Notes: generated by a model from the letters alone, not told the origin. A stretch of 64,000 nt of DNA from Litoribacter populi (GCF_007483685.1 NZ_VMKN01000001.1:1724393-1788392); one strand, 5' to 3'; shown: positions 53,666 through 63,505, counted from the stretch's first letter. Numbers and translations are program-made.

Positions 53666-55051
53666 ATGGAAGACCAGAATTTAGGTAGGATCCTGATAGT
53701 GGATGATAATGAGGACCTCTTATTTGCAGCTAAAATGCTGCTGAAAAAACACGCCAAAGAAGTGGTGATCGAAAAGGATCCCCGTAGAATACCATTTTTG
53801 GTCAACAATAACAATTTTGATGTCATCCTGCTAGACATGAATTTTACTGAAGATACCACTTCTGGCAAGGAAGGTTTTCATTGGCTGAAACAGATTAAAG
53901 AAATCGATCCAAAAGCTGTAGTGATTCTAATTACTGGGTTTGGGGATGTAGAAATGGCGGTGAAGGCACTGAAAGAGGGAGCGACCGACTTTATCCTCAA
54001 GCCATGGCAGAATGAAAAACTTATTGCAACTCTTACCTCCGCGGTAAGACTCAAAGAAAGCTACAATGAAGTAGAAAAGCTTTCCAAAAAACAAAAAGCT
54101 CTTCAGGCGGAATTAAAAAAGCCTTTCGCAGATATTATCGGCAGCAGTCCTTCGATGAAAAATGTCTTTGCCATCATTGACAAAGTAGCGGAGACGGATG
54201 CCAATGTATTGATTCTTGGTGAAAACGGTACGGGTAAGGAGCTTATAGCCAGAGCAATTCATGATCGCTCTCACCGTAGCGATGAGATTTTTGTGGGAGT
54301 GGATATGGGAGCCATTACGGAAACGCTTTTCGAAAGTGAACTTTTTGGTCACAAGAGAGGTGCCTTTACCGATGCCAAGGAAGACCGGGCCGGTAGATTT
54401 GAAGTTGCAGATAAGGGTAGCTTGTTTCTGGATGAAATCGGAAATCTTTCCATGCCGCTTCAATCCAAATTACTTACCGTTTTGCAGAAAAGAGAAGTAA
54501 CCCGGATCGGTACTAATAAGTCAATCCCAGTAGATATTCGTTTGATTTGTGCTACCAACATGCCAATCCATGATATGGTTATGGAAAACACATTTCGTCA
54601 GGATTTGCTTTATAGAATAAATACGGTTGAAATATTTTTGCCACCCCTTAGGGACAGGCAAGAGGATATACCTTTGCTAGCGGAGCATTTTCTGAAGGTT
54701 TATTCCAATAAATACAGAAAGAATTTTACGGGTTTTAAACCCAATGCGATGCAATTATTGCAGCGGTATACATGGCCTGGTAATATCAGAGAGCTACAGC
54801 ACGCCTTAGAGCGGGCTATCATCATGGCGGAGGGTACCGAATTGGATAGCAGGGACTTTTTCTTCCTTTCCAACAAGCCTGTAAATGAAAAACATGCTCC
54901 CGCAGCAAATACGCTAAACCTGGATGACATGGAGAAAAACGTGATCCAAAAAGCAATTGATAAAAATGGAGGCAACATTTCAAAAGCAGCCAAAGAATTG
55001 GGGCTCACCAGAGCATCCTTATATAGAAGATTAGAGAAATATGGATTATAA
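53666..55051 (+). CDS. Sigma-54-dependent response regulator (NtrC family)
   Basis: This 461-residue regulator has a receiver domain (about 5-125, phosphoacceptor D57 in VILLDMNFTED), an AAA+ domain (about 145-375, with ILGENGTGKELIARAIH, ELFGHKRGAFTDAKED and FLDEIGNLSMPLQ) and a C-terminal Fis-type helix-turn-helix (NGGNISKAAKELGLTRASLYRRL). The loop that touches sigma-54 reads GAFTDA where many NtrC proteins have GAFTGA. It is the first gene of a two-component operon; its kinase partner overlaps it by 11 bases. The signal and target genes are not known. Confidence 0.93.
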   Translation: MEDQNLGRILIVDDNEDLLFAAKMLLKKHAKEVVIEKDPRRIPFLVNNNNFDVILLDMNFTEDTTSGKEGFHWLKQIKEIDPKAVVILITGFGDVEMAVKALKEGATDFILKPWQNEKLIATLTSAVRLKESYNEVEKLSKKQKALQAELKKPFADIIGSSPSMKNVFAIIDKVAETDANVLILGENGTGKELIARAIHDRSHRSDEIFVGVDMGAITETLFESELFGHKRGAFTDAKEDRAGRFEVADKGSLFLDEIGNLSMPLQSKLLTVLQKREVTRIGTNKSIPVDIRLICATNMPIHDMVMENTFRQDLLYRINTVEIFLPPLRDRQEDIPLLAEHFLKVYSNKYRKNFTGFKPNAMQLLQRYTWPGNIRELQHALERAIIMAEGTELDSRDFFFLSNKPVNEKHAPAANTLNLDDMEKNVIQKAIDKNGGNISKAAKELGLTRASLYRRLEKYGL

Positions 55052-56384
55052 AATAGGGTTGCTGGGCAGGGTGGTGCTGTTGGCCGTAACCCTGTTTTTG
55101 ACAGCTTATCTCATACAGGGAGGCGGGGGAGTATTTCCCGTTTCCCTGTTGATTATTTTGGCAATTGCGCAATTGGTGTTTTTGATCAGGTATTCTGAAA
55201 GCAGCTTCAAGAAGGTGCGTGAATTTCTCAACAACATCAAGCAAAATGATTATGCCACCGTATACCCTGTGAAGTTTGATGGTACCGAAACAGATGATCT
55301 TCACATTGAATTCAATACTATACTTGCCAAGCTGAAAGAGGATCAGGCCGAAAAAGAGGCCAATTATCATTACTTCCGTTCAGTATTTCAGCACCTTAGC
55401 ATTGGCCTGATAACATTTCAGGATGATGGTTCTATCCAGATTCTTAACACTGCTGCCAAGCGGATGCTCAATATCAAAAATCTGGAAAATATCGCTGAGA
55501 TCAATAATGTCAACAAGGAGCTATATCACGCTATTGGAAGTCTGAGAACGGGTGGAAGTGAGTTGATTAAGATTGCGCATCCTGACGGAATCATGCAGCT
55601 GTCGGTATATGTGATTGAACTGGTGCTTCGCAAAACCAAAATCAAGCTGGTATCACTTCAGAACATTCAAAGCGAACTGGAAGAGAAGGAGATGGAGGCG
55701 TGGCAAAACTTGGTAAAAGTGCTGACCCACGAAATCATGAATTCCATTGCTCCAATTTCATCACTTGCTGCCACCATCCGAAGTGACATCGAGGATAAGA
55801 TTGACCATAGTCATGGGGCTACTATGGAAGAGGTGGAAGATTACCTGATGGGGGTGAGTACAATTGAAAAGCGAAGTGAAGGACTTATCAATTTTGTGAG
55901 TGATTTCAGAAGCCTTGCCCATATTCCCAATCCCAAATTTTCCGCTATTACCATCGTGGATCTTTTTGAAAGGATGGAAATCCTTTTTCAGCACCAAAGA
56001 GAAAAGTTGGGTATAGAATGCGAGAAGGAAATTGTGCCTGCTGATTTGGTGTTTTTTGCTGACATTACGATGATAGAGCAAGTGTTGATTAACATTTTGC
56101 AGAATGCTTTCCATGCTGTAGAGCATTCGGAAGTGAAAAAGATCAGTATGAGAGCTTTTATAGATGACAATAGTAAGATCATAATTGAGATAAAGGATAG
56201 CGGAAAAGGAATTGAAGAGGAGGCGTTGAGCAAGATTTTTATTCCGTTTTTCACCACTAAGCAGAAAGGCTCAGGCATAGGGTTGAGCCTTTCGAAGCAG
56301 ATCATGAGGCGCCACAAGGGGAATATCCAAGTTAGCTCAAAAGTAGGAGAAGGGACAGTCTTCAAATTGATTTTTAACGGATAA
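55041..56384 (+). CDS. Sensor histidine kinase (NtrB/NtrY-like)
   Basis: This 447-residue kinase has two membrane helices within about the first 55 residues, then a PAS-like region (HYFRSVFQHLSIGLITFQDDGSIQILN). The H-box is VLTHEIMNSIAPISSLAATI with the phosphoacceptor His. The HATPase domain has VLINILQNAFHAV (N), IKDSGKGIEEEAL (G1) and TTKQKGSGIGLSLSKQIMRRH (G2). It overlaps the response regulator gene by 11 bases and is therefore its cognate kinase. The periplasmic sensor loop is very short, so it likely senses a membrane or cytosolic signal. Confidence 0.92.
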   Translation: MDYKIGLLGRVVLLAVTLFLTAYLIQGGGGVFPVSLLIILAIAQLVFLIRYSESSFKKVREFLNNIKQNDYATVYPVKFDGTETDDLHIEFNTILAKLKEDQAEKEANYHYFRSVFQHLSIGLITFQDDGSIQILNTAAKRMLNIKNLENIAEINNVNKELYHAIGSLRTGGSELIKIAHPDGIMQLSVYVIELVLRKTKIKLVSLQNIQSELEEKEMEAWQNLVKVLTHEIMNSIAPISSLAATIRSDIEDKIDHSHGATMEEVEDYLMGVSTIEKRSEGLINFVSDFRSLAHIPNPKFSAITIVDLFERMEILFQHQREKLGIECEKEIVPADLVFFADITMIEQVLINILQNAFHAVEHSEVKKISMRAFIDDNSKIIIEIKDSGKGIEEEALSKIFIPFFTTKQKGSGIGLSLSKQIMRRHKGNIQVSSKVGEGTVFKLIFNG

Positions 56385-56390
56385 AATTCG

Positions 56391-56417
56391 AAAGCCAGCG
56401 ATTAGACAGCTGGCTTT
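56391..56417 (+). terminator. Intrinsic terminator after the two-component operon
   Basis: Perfect 9-bp stem AAAGCCAGC / GCTGGCTTT with a nine-base loop and a T run, soon after the stop at 56384. Confidence 0.85.
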
Positions 56418-56549
56418 TTTAATTTTATCTTAATTTGCCATATAAGTGATCGATTAAAACTTTTGGCTTAAAATAAGCTTACATATTGGGACGATATTTT
56501 TGAATAAAAAACTTAAATTCGAACTCAATTTTTGGATGTAATTACTAAA

Positions 56550-59216
56550 ATGAATATAGAAAAGCTCAAATTAAGAGAAGACCGAGATCGTAAAAAACAC
56601 TGGAAAAAGTGGGGGCCTTACCTAACCGACAGACAATGGGGAACCGTCCGGGAGGATTACAGTGAAGATGGAGCCGCCTGGGAAAATGTGACCCATGATG
56701 ATGCTCGAAGTAAGGCGTACAGATGGGGAGAAGAAGGGATCGGAGGTATTTGTGACCATAAGCAAAAACTATGTTTTGCATGGGCTTTTTGGAACGGAAA
56801 AGATCCAATGCTGAAAGAACGGTATTTTGGATTAACCGGCAACCAAGGCAACCATGGGGAGGATGTAAAAGAGCTGTATTATTACCTCGATTCCAGTCCT
56901 ACCCACAGCTATATGAAAATGCTGTACAAGTACCCTCAGGCGGAATTTCCATATCAAGCACTTTTGGATGAAAATGCCCGAAGAAGTAAAAAAGATCCTG
57001 AATTCGAGATTCTTGATACGGGCGTTTTTGATGACAATGCCTACTTTGACATATTTATGGAATATGCCAAGCATGATGTTGAGGATATAGTCTGTAGGGC
57101 TACTATTCATAACAGGGGCAAAGAAGACCAAGAGCTTTGGGTGATTCCCACCCTTTGGTTTAGAAAAAACTGGTTTACGGGGCAGGAATCATTCATGCCT
57201 AGGCTTGCACAAGAGGAAAACAATACTATCGGAGCCTTTTTGCCAAAATCTGGCAATTACACATTTTCTTTCTCTGATGAGCCAGAGTTAGTGTTTTGTG
57301 ATAATGAAACCAATAGAGAACGGCTTTATCAGATCGAAAACCAGAAAAAATACCTTAAGGATGCCGTAAATGATTACGTGATTCATGGTGATAACAAGCA
57401 TTTAAACCCAAACTGTGTTGGCACCAAAGCTTCAGCAATTTATAAAGTTATGGTGCCTGCTGAAGGGTCTGTGTCGGTAACTGTTAGAATGTCGCATGAG
57501 AAGTCTGCTACCGGTGTGGATAGTGCGGATGAGATAATAGCCAGTCGCAAAAAGGACTGTGACGATTTTTACGCTGAATTGCAGGGGAGGGTTAAGGACA
57601 AAGAATTGGTCAACATTCAAAGGCAGGCTTTTGGAGGTATGCTGTGGACCAAACAGTTTTATTATTATAATGTAGAAAGATGGCTGGAAGGGGATCCAGG
57701 TCGGTACGTTCCGCCAAAGGAAAGGAAGAAGGGACGAAATACCCACTGGAGGCATTTGCAGAATTATGATATCGTTTCCATGCCTGACAAATGGGAGTAC
57801 CCTTGGTACGCCGCCTGGGATCTAGCATTTCACTGCATTCCCTTGGCCAGGTTGGATCCTGATTTCGCAAAAGACCAGTTAATTTTGTTGCTAAATGACT
57901 GGTACATGCACCCCAATGGTCAGATGCCGGCCTACGAGTGGAATTTTGGGGATGTGAACCCACCAGTCCATGCTTGGGCAATACTCAGAGTATTTCAAAT
58001 CGATCAAAAATACAATGGTAAACCCGATTATGAGTTTCTAGAACGGGCTTTTCCTAAATTGATCCAAAATTTTACTTGGTGGGTAAATCAAAAAGATAGC
58101 GAAGGTAAGAATATATTCGAAGGTGGCTTTTTGGGGCTGGACAATATAAGCGTTTTTGACAGAAGCAATCCTGAAAGATTCAGTGGAAGGCTAGAACAGG
58201 CGGATGCTACATCATGGATGGCCATGTTCGCATTGAATATGTTGAGAATTTCACTGGATCTCAGCAATCACAACAAAATCTACCAGCATACGGCGACGAA
58301 ATTTATTGAGCACTTTCTCTATATAGCCGGGGCAATGGCCAATATTAAGGGCGATTCCATATCACTTTGGGATGATAAGGATAAGTTTTTCTATGATATT
58401 CTCCATATGGATGGACAGGAGCCCGAATTGATGAAGGTGAAATCTATCGTGGGTATAATCCCGATGTTTGCAGTGGAACCTATCCGGGAAGAGATGTTTG
58501 AGAACTTACCGGAGTTCAAGAAGCGGCTTGACTTTTTTCTTAAGGAAAAGCCCAAATTAGCCGCATTGGTTTCTAGTTGGATTGAGCCGGGTAAGGACAA
58601 AAGGCGTTTATTCTCTTTGCTGAGAGGCCAAAAGATGAAAAGCATTCTGAATAAGCTGCTTGACGAGAAAGAATTTCTTTCACCTTACGGCATTCGCTCT
58701 TTGTCCAAATTTCATGAGAAAAACCCTTATTCAGTTAATTTAAACGGTATTGAGCATTCCATCAAATACACTCCAGGGGAATCCGACACGGTGATGTTTG
58801 GCGGTAATTCCAACTGGCGGGGTCCTATTTGGTTCCCAATTAACTTCCTGGTAATTGAATCTTTAAAGAAATTCAACTTCTATTACGGAGGTAATTTTGC
58901 AATAGAGTACCCTACTGGTTCCGGAAAACACATGACCTTGGATATGGTGGCCAAAGAATTATCTTTGAGGCTGATAAAGATTTTCAAAGCCGACAAAGAT
59001 GGGAGAAGGGCTGTTTATGGCTTAAACGAGCGGTTCCGAAATGATCCCCATTTTAAGGATTATATCCTTTTTTACGAATATTTCAATGGAGATACGGGTG
59101 AAGGTTTAGGAGCCTCTCACCAGACGGGTTGGACTGGCCTTGTAGCTGAGTTGATCCATAAAGTTTACAAAGAAGAAGAAGTTGTACATGACCCTTTTAC
59201 CCTTTTTAGAATCTGA
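56550..59216 (+). CDS. GH63-like/MGH1-type glucosidase
   Basis: This protein has about 888 residues from ATG 56550; a TTG at 56532 is an alternative. It contains the (alpha/alpha)6 toroid typical of GH63/GH15-like enzymes, with SMPDKWEYPWYAAWDLAFHCIPLARLDPDFAKDQL and YMHPNGQMPAYEWNFGDVNPPVHAWA, then GLDNISVFDRSN and LEQADATSWMAMF. These match bacterial MGH1-like glycosidases. The N-terminal 380 residues form an unrecognised beta-rich domain. There is no signal peptide, so its substrate is intracellular, perhaps glucosylglycerate or an alpha-glucan. The next gene, rnhB, starts 29 bases inside its 3' end. Confidence 0.85.
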   Translation: MNIEKLKLREDRDRKKHWKKWGPYLTDRQWGTVREDYSEDGAAWENVTHDDARSKAYRWGEEGIGGICDHKQKLCFAWAFWNGKDPMLKERYFGLTGNQGNHGEDVKELYYYLDSSPTHSYMKMLYKYPQAEFPYQALLDENARRSKKDPEFEILDTGVFDDNAYFDIFMEYAKHDVEDIVCRATIHNRGKEDQELWVIPTLWFRKNWFTGQESFMPRLAQEENNTIGAFLPKSGNYTFSFSDEPELVFCDNETNRERLYQIENQKKYLKDAVNDYVIHGDNKHLNPNCVGTKASAIYKVMVPAEGSVSVTVRMSHEKSATGVDSADEIIASRKKDCDDFYAELQGRVKDKELVNIQRQAFGGMLWTKQFYYYNVERWLEGDPGRYVPPKERKKGRNTHWRHLQNYDIVSMPDKWEYPWYAAWDLAFHCIPLARLDPDFAKDQLILLLNDWYMHPNGQMPAYEWNFGDVNPPVHAWAILRVFQIDQKYNGKPDYEFLERAFPKLIQNFTWWVNQKDSEGKNIFEGGFLGLDNISVFDRSNPERFSGRLEQADATSWMAMFALNMLRISLDLSNHNKIYQHTATKFIEHFLYIAGAMANIKGDSISLWDDKDKFFYDILHMDGQEPELMKVKSIVGIIPMFAVEPIREEMFENLPEFKKRLDFFLKEKPKLAALVSSWIEPGKDKRRLFSLLRGQKMKSILNKLLDEKEFLSPYGIRSLSKFHEKNPYSVNLNGIEHSIKYTPGESDTVMFGGNSNWRGPIWFPINFLVIESLKKFNFYYGGNFAIEYPTGSGKHMTLDMVAKELSLRLIKIFKADKDGRRAVYGLNERFRNDPHFKDYILFYEYFNGDTGEGLGASHQTGWTGLVAELIHKVYKEEEVVHDPFTLFRI

Positions 59217-59790
59217 CAGAGTAGAAGCGGGGTGTGATGAAGTTGGAAGAGGCTGCTTGTGTGGTCCTGTAGTGGCCGCGGCAGTGATATTGCCCCCTGA
59301 TTATGCGAATGAATTGATCAATGACTCAAAGAAATTGACCAAAAGCAATCGACAGGCCTTGGTGGAAGAAATCAAGGCCAATGCCATTGCTTGGGCTATT
59401 GCCGAAGCGAGTGTGGAGGAGATAGATCAAATCAATATTTTGAAAGCATCTTTCTTGGCTATGACTAGGTCAATACAGTCCTTGGTTGTCTGCCCTGATC
59501 ACCTGTTAATTGATGGAAATAGGTTTGTCAGTGAATTAAAAATACCCTACGACTGCATTATCAAAGGTGACGGAAAATTCGCGAGCATTGCGGCCGCTTC
59601 CATTTTGGCTAAAGAATACAGGGATGAGCTCATGGCCAAATACGATCAAAAGTACCCTGGTTACGGCTGGAGTACCAACGTAGGCTATCCCACCCAAGCT
59701 CATCGTAAAGGTATTGAGCAGCTAGGAGTAACGCCGATTCACCGAAAAAGCTTCCGGCTATTGCCCGATCAATTGGAGATTAGTTTTTGA
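59188..59790 (+). CDS. rnhB: Ribonuclease HII
   Basis: This protein has 200 residues from ATG 59188 (a TTG at 59182 is an alternative). It removes ribonucleotides and RNA primers from DNA. The catalytic pair Asp17-Glu18 is in AGCDEVGRGCLCGPVVAAAV. DGNRF and KGDGKFASIAAASILAKEYRDELM carry the other acidic and Lys/Ser residues. YPGYGWSTNVGYPTQAHRKGI is a family signature. It overlaps the glucosidase gene by 29 bases, an unusual partnership that probably reflects simple gene packing. Confidence 0.93.
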   Translation: MTLLPFLESDRVEAGCDEVGRGCLCGPVVAAAVILPPDYANELINDSKKLTKSNRQALVEEIKANAIAWAIAEASVEEIDQINILKASFLAMTRSIQSLVVCPDHLLIDGNRFVSELKIPYDCIIKGDGKFASIAAASILAKEYRDELMAKYDQKYPGYGWSTNVGYPTQAHRKGIEQLGVTPIHRKSFRLLPDQLEISF

Positions 59791-59855
59791 TAGTTGGTGT
59801 AAATTACTTAGTTTGCCAATCCTAATGAGAGTTTCTACCAATTAAAATTAAGTGA

Positions 59856-60458
59856 ATGGGTATTTTAGGTTTAGCGATTACGGGTTTTCTTGGGTTCTTT
59901 ATCGTAAGGACAATTATTCCAACTTATTTCATGAAAGAAAAAGGAAACCTGCATCTGAGGTTCAATAAGTCCAAAACCAACCTTATTCACTTTATTATCC
60001 CTTCCTATATTCAAGATCAGAGTGAGCAAAAGTTTGGCTGGTTGACACTGGATAAGGATTGTAATCTGGTAGCCATAAAAGAACACGAAGGTTTTGACCA
60101 AGCAAGTGGAGCTATGGTGGAGAAAACACTAGCTGAATTCAAGGAAGATTTGAATAAAGCCAATATGGTGATATCGTTTGATTCCAATACTATCTTAAAA
60201 GAATTTTCAATAGCAGAAACGGTCGCAAGTGAAGATGTGGTGTGTTTGAAAGTATTGGCGGCTGAGTTTACAAGAAAGGCAGGTCTAGAATCAGAAGGGT
60301 TCGGGTTGAAGGAAACTCTTGAAAACCTTTTTGGAACAGATGCCAAAGACTTTGATGTAAGCGATTTAGGTATCAATCTCTTATTGCAGGCTAAAGTGGT
60401 TCAGAAGTTCGGGGAAATGGAGATGATACCGGTGAAGACCCCGATTTTGATTAGTTAA
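59856..60458 (+). CDS. Unknown membrane-anchored protein
   Basis: This 200-residue protein has one N-terminal membrane helix (about residues 3-20, LAITGFLGFFIVRTIIP). The rest is soluble: FGWLTLDKDCNLVAIKEHEGFDQA, then MVISFDSNTILKEFSI and LKVLAAEFTRKAG, and KETLENLFGTDAKDF at the end. The succession of a Phe-Asp phrase, a helix-rich segment and KETLENLFG faintly recalls a DnaQ-like exonuclease fold without clear catalytic acids. This is a guess. It ends before a terminator that faces a tRNA gene. Confidence 0.55.
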   Translation: MGILGLAITGFLGFFIVRTIIPTYFMKEKGNLHLRFNKSKTNLIHFIIPSYIQDQSEQKFGWLTLDKDCNLVAIKEHEGFDQASGAMVEKTLAEFKEDLNKANMVISFDSNTILKEFSIAETVASEDVVCLKVLAAEFTRKAGLESEGFGLKETLENLFGTDAKDFDVSDLGINLLLQAKVVQKFGEMEMIPVKTPILIS

Positions 60459-60480
60459 AAAATTAGAAATTTGAGAAACA

Positions 60481-60508
60481 AAAAAAGCCGCTTTTTAGCG
60501 GCTTTTTT
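60481..60508. terminator. Bidirectional terminator beside tRNA-Leu
   Basis: Perfect 12-bp arms AAAAAAGCCGCT / AGCGGCTTTTTT with a four-base loop. It ends the plus-strand gene at 60458 and, on the minus strand, lies just after the tRNA 3' end. Confidence 0.9.
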
Positions 60509-60514
60509 TGTTTG

Positions 60515-60597
60515 TGCGCACGAGAAGACTCGAACTTCCATGCCCAGAGGGCACCACCCCCTCAAGATGGCGTGTCTACCAATTTCACCACGTGCGC
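60515..60597 (-). tRNA. tRNA-Leu (anticodon GAG)
   Basis: The minus strand from 60597 to 60515 folds as an 83-base tRNA. The acceptor stem is GCGCACG / CGTGCGC with discriminator A. The anticodon stem CCATC / GGTGG encloses the loop TTGAGGG, so the anticodon is GAG, reading CUC and CUU leucine codons. A long variable arm follows (TGCCCTCTGGGCA) and then the T arm with GTTCGAGTC. The CCA end is not encoded. A terminator follows a few bases later. Confidence 0.93.
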
Positions 60598-60676
60598 AGT
60601 AAAGGGAGAGCAAAAGTATGAAGGTTTTAGGGTGTTTGCAAACCGATAACCTATATTTTGCTCCTTGTATGAAAAA

Positions 60677-61708
60677 TTATTTTGCATCAGCGAATTCTTC
60701 CAGAGGTACCGGGATTCCAACTCGTTGAGCCAGAAACTCTTTACAAGCTTCCAATACTGATTCCCAATCTTCGGAGGTAATAGCCGAACCGATTACATGA
60801 TCATTTGCTTCTGGAAAAGCCATTTTCACTTTCATGTCCTCATCGGTTCCCAAATTCTCGAACATTTTCAGCATGGCTGGCACTGATACCACGAAATCCT
60901 GATTTTCTTCATCCATGAAATAATAGCCCATAAAGACAGGCTGCTTTACCTGCTCATAGGTTTGCATATTCATTTTTGATTTTAGCAAAACGGCTAAACT
61001 GGTGTAAGCATTCACATGATATTCCTCAGACCAGTATCGTGCCTTGTCCCCAGTCCGTTCTACGATTTGCACCCCTTCGTCATTTGTGATAGCTGATGCA
61101 AGTAGATTTTTCATCCATGGTTGAAATAGAAGCTCTAGTCGACCTTCAAAATCCCTGATCGCGGGTGATAAAAGAACTAAGGCCTCAATATCCTCTTGCT
61201 CAGAACCCAGCATCAAGGTCAATGCCCCACCCATGGAAGTGCCGATTACCACCACTTTCTCACCAATGGCTTTCCCAATGGAATAAGCCTCCCTAGCGGC
61301 ATCTGCCAATTCCTGGGCACTCAAATGTTTAAATGCATCATTTCGGCTTATACCATGCTCAGGCAATCTGGTGAGAAATAAGTTTGCACCAAAATATTGT
61401 GCGAGCTCTCGGTGTAGGGGATGGCCTTCCTTTTCGCTGGCGCCAAAGCCGTGAATGTAGACGAAAGCATACTCGGTTTTATGCTTGGTAAGGGAATCTG
61501 CCCAAATGATTTTAGCCTCATTGTCTTCTTTAAGACCCTTAACGGTATCTTCCCGTTGTCTAAGATAAGTTTCTAATTCGTAAGGATCAGTTGGGACTTC
61601 AGGGTATTCTCCTGTCAACGGGGCAACCCTTTCCCTAGGTCCCATCACGTAACCAATAGCTAAAACTACTGCTAGCACGAGCAGCACAACCAAAATTTTT
61701 CTTAACAT
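60677..61708 (-). CDS. Alpha/beta-hydrolase (membrane-anchored)
   Basis: This 343-residue protein has an N-terminal hydrophobic segment (about residues 4-21) acting as an anchor or signal. The hydrolase core shows YIHGFGASEKEGHPLHREL (oxyanion region), the nucleophile elbow VVIGTSMGGALTLML with the catalytic Ser, and a C-terminal AFPEANDHVIGS that probably supplies the His. It resembles esterase/lysophospholipase-type hydrolases. The substrate is unknown. It is transcribed divergently from the M28 peptidase, with about 115 bases between them. Confidence 0.85.
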   Translation of the reverse strand: MLRKILVVLLVLAVVLAIGYVMGPRERVAPLTGEYPEVPTDPYELETYLRQREDTVKGLKEDNEAKIIWADSLTKHKTEYAFVYIHGFGASEKEGHPLHRELAQYFGANLFLTRLPEHGISRNDAFKHLSAQELADAAREAYSIGKAIGEKVVVIGTSMGGALTLMLGSEQEDIEALVLLSPAIRDFEGRLELLFQPWMKNLLASAITNDEGVQIVERTGDKARYWSEEYHVNAYTSLAVLLKSKMNMQTYEQVKQPVFMGYYFMDEENQDFVVSVPAMLKMFENLGTDEDMKVKMAFPEANDHVIGSAITSEDWESVLEACKEFLAQRVGIPVPLEEFADAK

Positions 61709-61824
61709 GTCTTAGGATTTTATCCATAAAACTAGGTGCTTTTAGGTCAAAATCCAATCTGCATTTATCCGAATAAGATATTTTGAGTATCTTGATCGTG
61801 TAAAATACACATATCAACAATTTT

Positions 61825-63480
61825 ATGAGAAAAATGAACGCGCTTTTAGGGTTGGCCGGTCTGGGCCTTTTGTTCTCCTGTCAGCAAGAACTGGAAGAAT
61901 ACGACCAGCATTCTGAGATTATCAAGAAAGAAAACTTGGAAAGGCATATTCAGACTTTGTCTTCGGACGACTTTATGGGCAGGATGCCTTTTACTGAAGG
62001 GGAAACCAAAACGATCAATTATCTCAAGTCCAATTTTGAGGAAATGGGACTTGAGCCGGGAAATGAAGGCAGCTTTTTTCAAGAGGTTCCCTTGGTAAAA
62101 ATAACAGCCTCCCCTGCGGATCAGATGAAGATAAAATCAGATAAAGGAGACCTTAAACTGGAAGGCCTGAAGGATTACGTCATTTGGACCCAGCGGACGG
62201 AGAAGCAAGTGAAATTTGAGGATGCCGAAATGGTCTTTGCAGGATTCGGAATTGTGGCGCCTGAATATGGCTGGGATGACTACAAAAATATTGACGTCAA
62301 GGATAAAATTGTGGTGGTATTGGTGAACGATCCTGGATTCGGGACTGAGGATGAGGAGCTTTTCAAAGGCAACACCATGACCAATTACGGTCGCTGGACT
62401 TATAAATATGAAGAAGCCGCGCGGCAAGGAGCATTGGGATGTCTGATTGTGCATAATACCATTCCGGCAGGGTATGGATTCAATGTGGTTCAAAACAACT
62501 GGAACACCTCCAAGCTATATTTGGATGATAGGGGATCAACTGCCTATAAAAATGCATTTGAGGGCTGGATTAGTTTACCAATCGCAAATAAACTGTTTGA
62601 CCTGGCTGGGCTCAACGAACGTGAGATGCTTGCAAAGGCCAGAAAAGCTGATTTTCAGGCGGTGGCTCTGAATATGAAGGCTTCTTCATCAATGGAAGTG
62701 AGTGCTGAATATGATGTCTCTCAAAATGTGATAGCCAAGGTGGAGGGTAGTAAGAGACCTGATGAGTATATCATCTACACCGCTCACTGGGACCACTTGG
62801 GGATTGGTAAGCCTGATGAGACTGGGGACAGTATTTACAATGGTGCTTTGGACAATGCCAGTGGAACTGCCGCTCTGCTAGAAATTGCCAGAGCCTTCCA
62901 AGAAGCAAATGAAAAGCCTGAAAGAACAGTGGTCTTCTTGGCTGTGACTGCCGAAGAGCAAGGGCTTTGGGGATCCGCTTACTATGCTGAAAACCCTGTT
63001 TTCCCAAAAGAAAAAACAGTAGCCAATATTAATATGGACGGAATTAATCCTTATGGCAAAATGAAGGACATTGTGCTAGTAGGAAAGGGGCAGTCAGAAT
63101 TGGAATTATTGCTTGAAGAAGAGGCTGAAAAAGTAGACAGATACACATCCCCCGAACCGACACCTTCTGCTGGGTATTATTTCAGATCGGATCATTTCAA
63201 TTTCGCCAAAATCGGAATTCCAGCCCTCTATACAGGAACTGGAATTGACCATGCGGAAAAAGGTAAGGAATACGGCAAAGAACTTCAGGATAACTATACT
63301 GCCCAATATTACCACAAGCCAAGTGATGAATACGATCCTGAAAGATGGAACCTTGATGGGGCATTGGATGATGTAGAGTTGCTTTATCAAGTTGGGAAAA
63401 GATTGGCATTCAGTTCTGATTGGCCAAATTGGAAAGAAGGTTCTGAATTCAAAGCCGCGAGAGATGCCTATATGAAGTAA
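61825..63480 (+). CDS. M28 family metallopeptidase, lipoprotein
   Basis: This 551-residue lipoprotein (lipobox GLLFSC at about residues 14-19) is a zinc aminopeptidase-type protein. The active-site motifs are YTAHWDHLGIG (His-Asp), YNGALDNASGTAALLE (bridging Asp), AVTAEEQGLWGSAYY (catalytic Glu pair) and INMDGINPYG (Asp), closing with YRSDHFNFAKIGIPALYTGTG (final His). A PA-like insert is seen at about residues 120-250 (AAPEYGWDDYKNIDVKDKIVVVL). It should act at the cell surface on peptides. It ends in a strong terminator. Confidence 0.93.
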   Translation: MRKMNALLGLAGLGLLFSCQQELEEYDQHSEIIKKENLERHIQTLSSDDFMGRMPFTEGETKTINYLKSNFEEMGLEPGNEGSFFQEVPLVKITASPADQMKIKSDKGDLKLEGLKDYVIWTQRTEKQVKFEDAEMVFAGFGIVAPEYGWDDYKNIDVKDKIVVVLVNDPGFGTEDEELFKGNTMTNYGRWTYKYEEAARQGALGCLIVHNTIPAGYGFNVVQNNWNTSKLYLDDRGSTAYKNAFEGWISLPIANKLFDLAGLNEREMLAKARKADFQAVALNMKASSSMEVSAEYDVSQNVIAKVEGSKRPDEYIIYTAHWDHLGIGKPDETGDSIYNGALDNASGTAALLEIARAFQEANEKPERTVVFLAVTAEEQGLWGSAYYAENPVFPKEKTVANINMDGINPYGKMKDIVLVGKGQSELELLLEEEAEKVDRYTSPEPTPSAGYYFRSDHFNFAKIGIPALYTGTGIDHAEKGKEYGKELQDNYTAQYYHKPSDEYDPERWNLDGALDDVELLYQVGKRLAFSSDWPNWKEGSEFKAARDAYMK

Positions 63481-63505
63481 TTTCAAACTTAAGTTCTTTT
63501 AGTGA

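Noticed and set aside
60515-60597. tRNA-Leu as an integration site for a mobile element
   Set aside because: No integrase gene or repeated tRNA end sequence was seen in the window.
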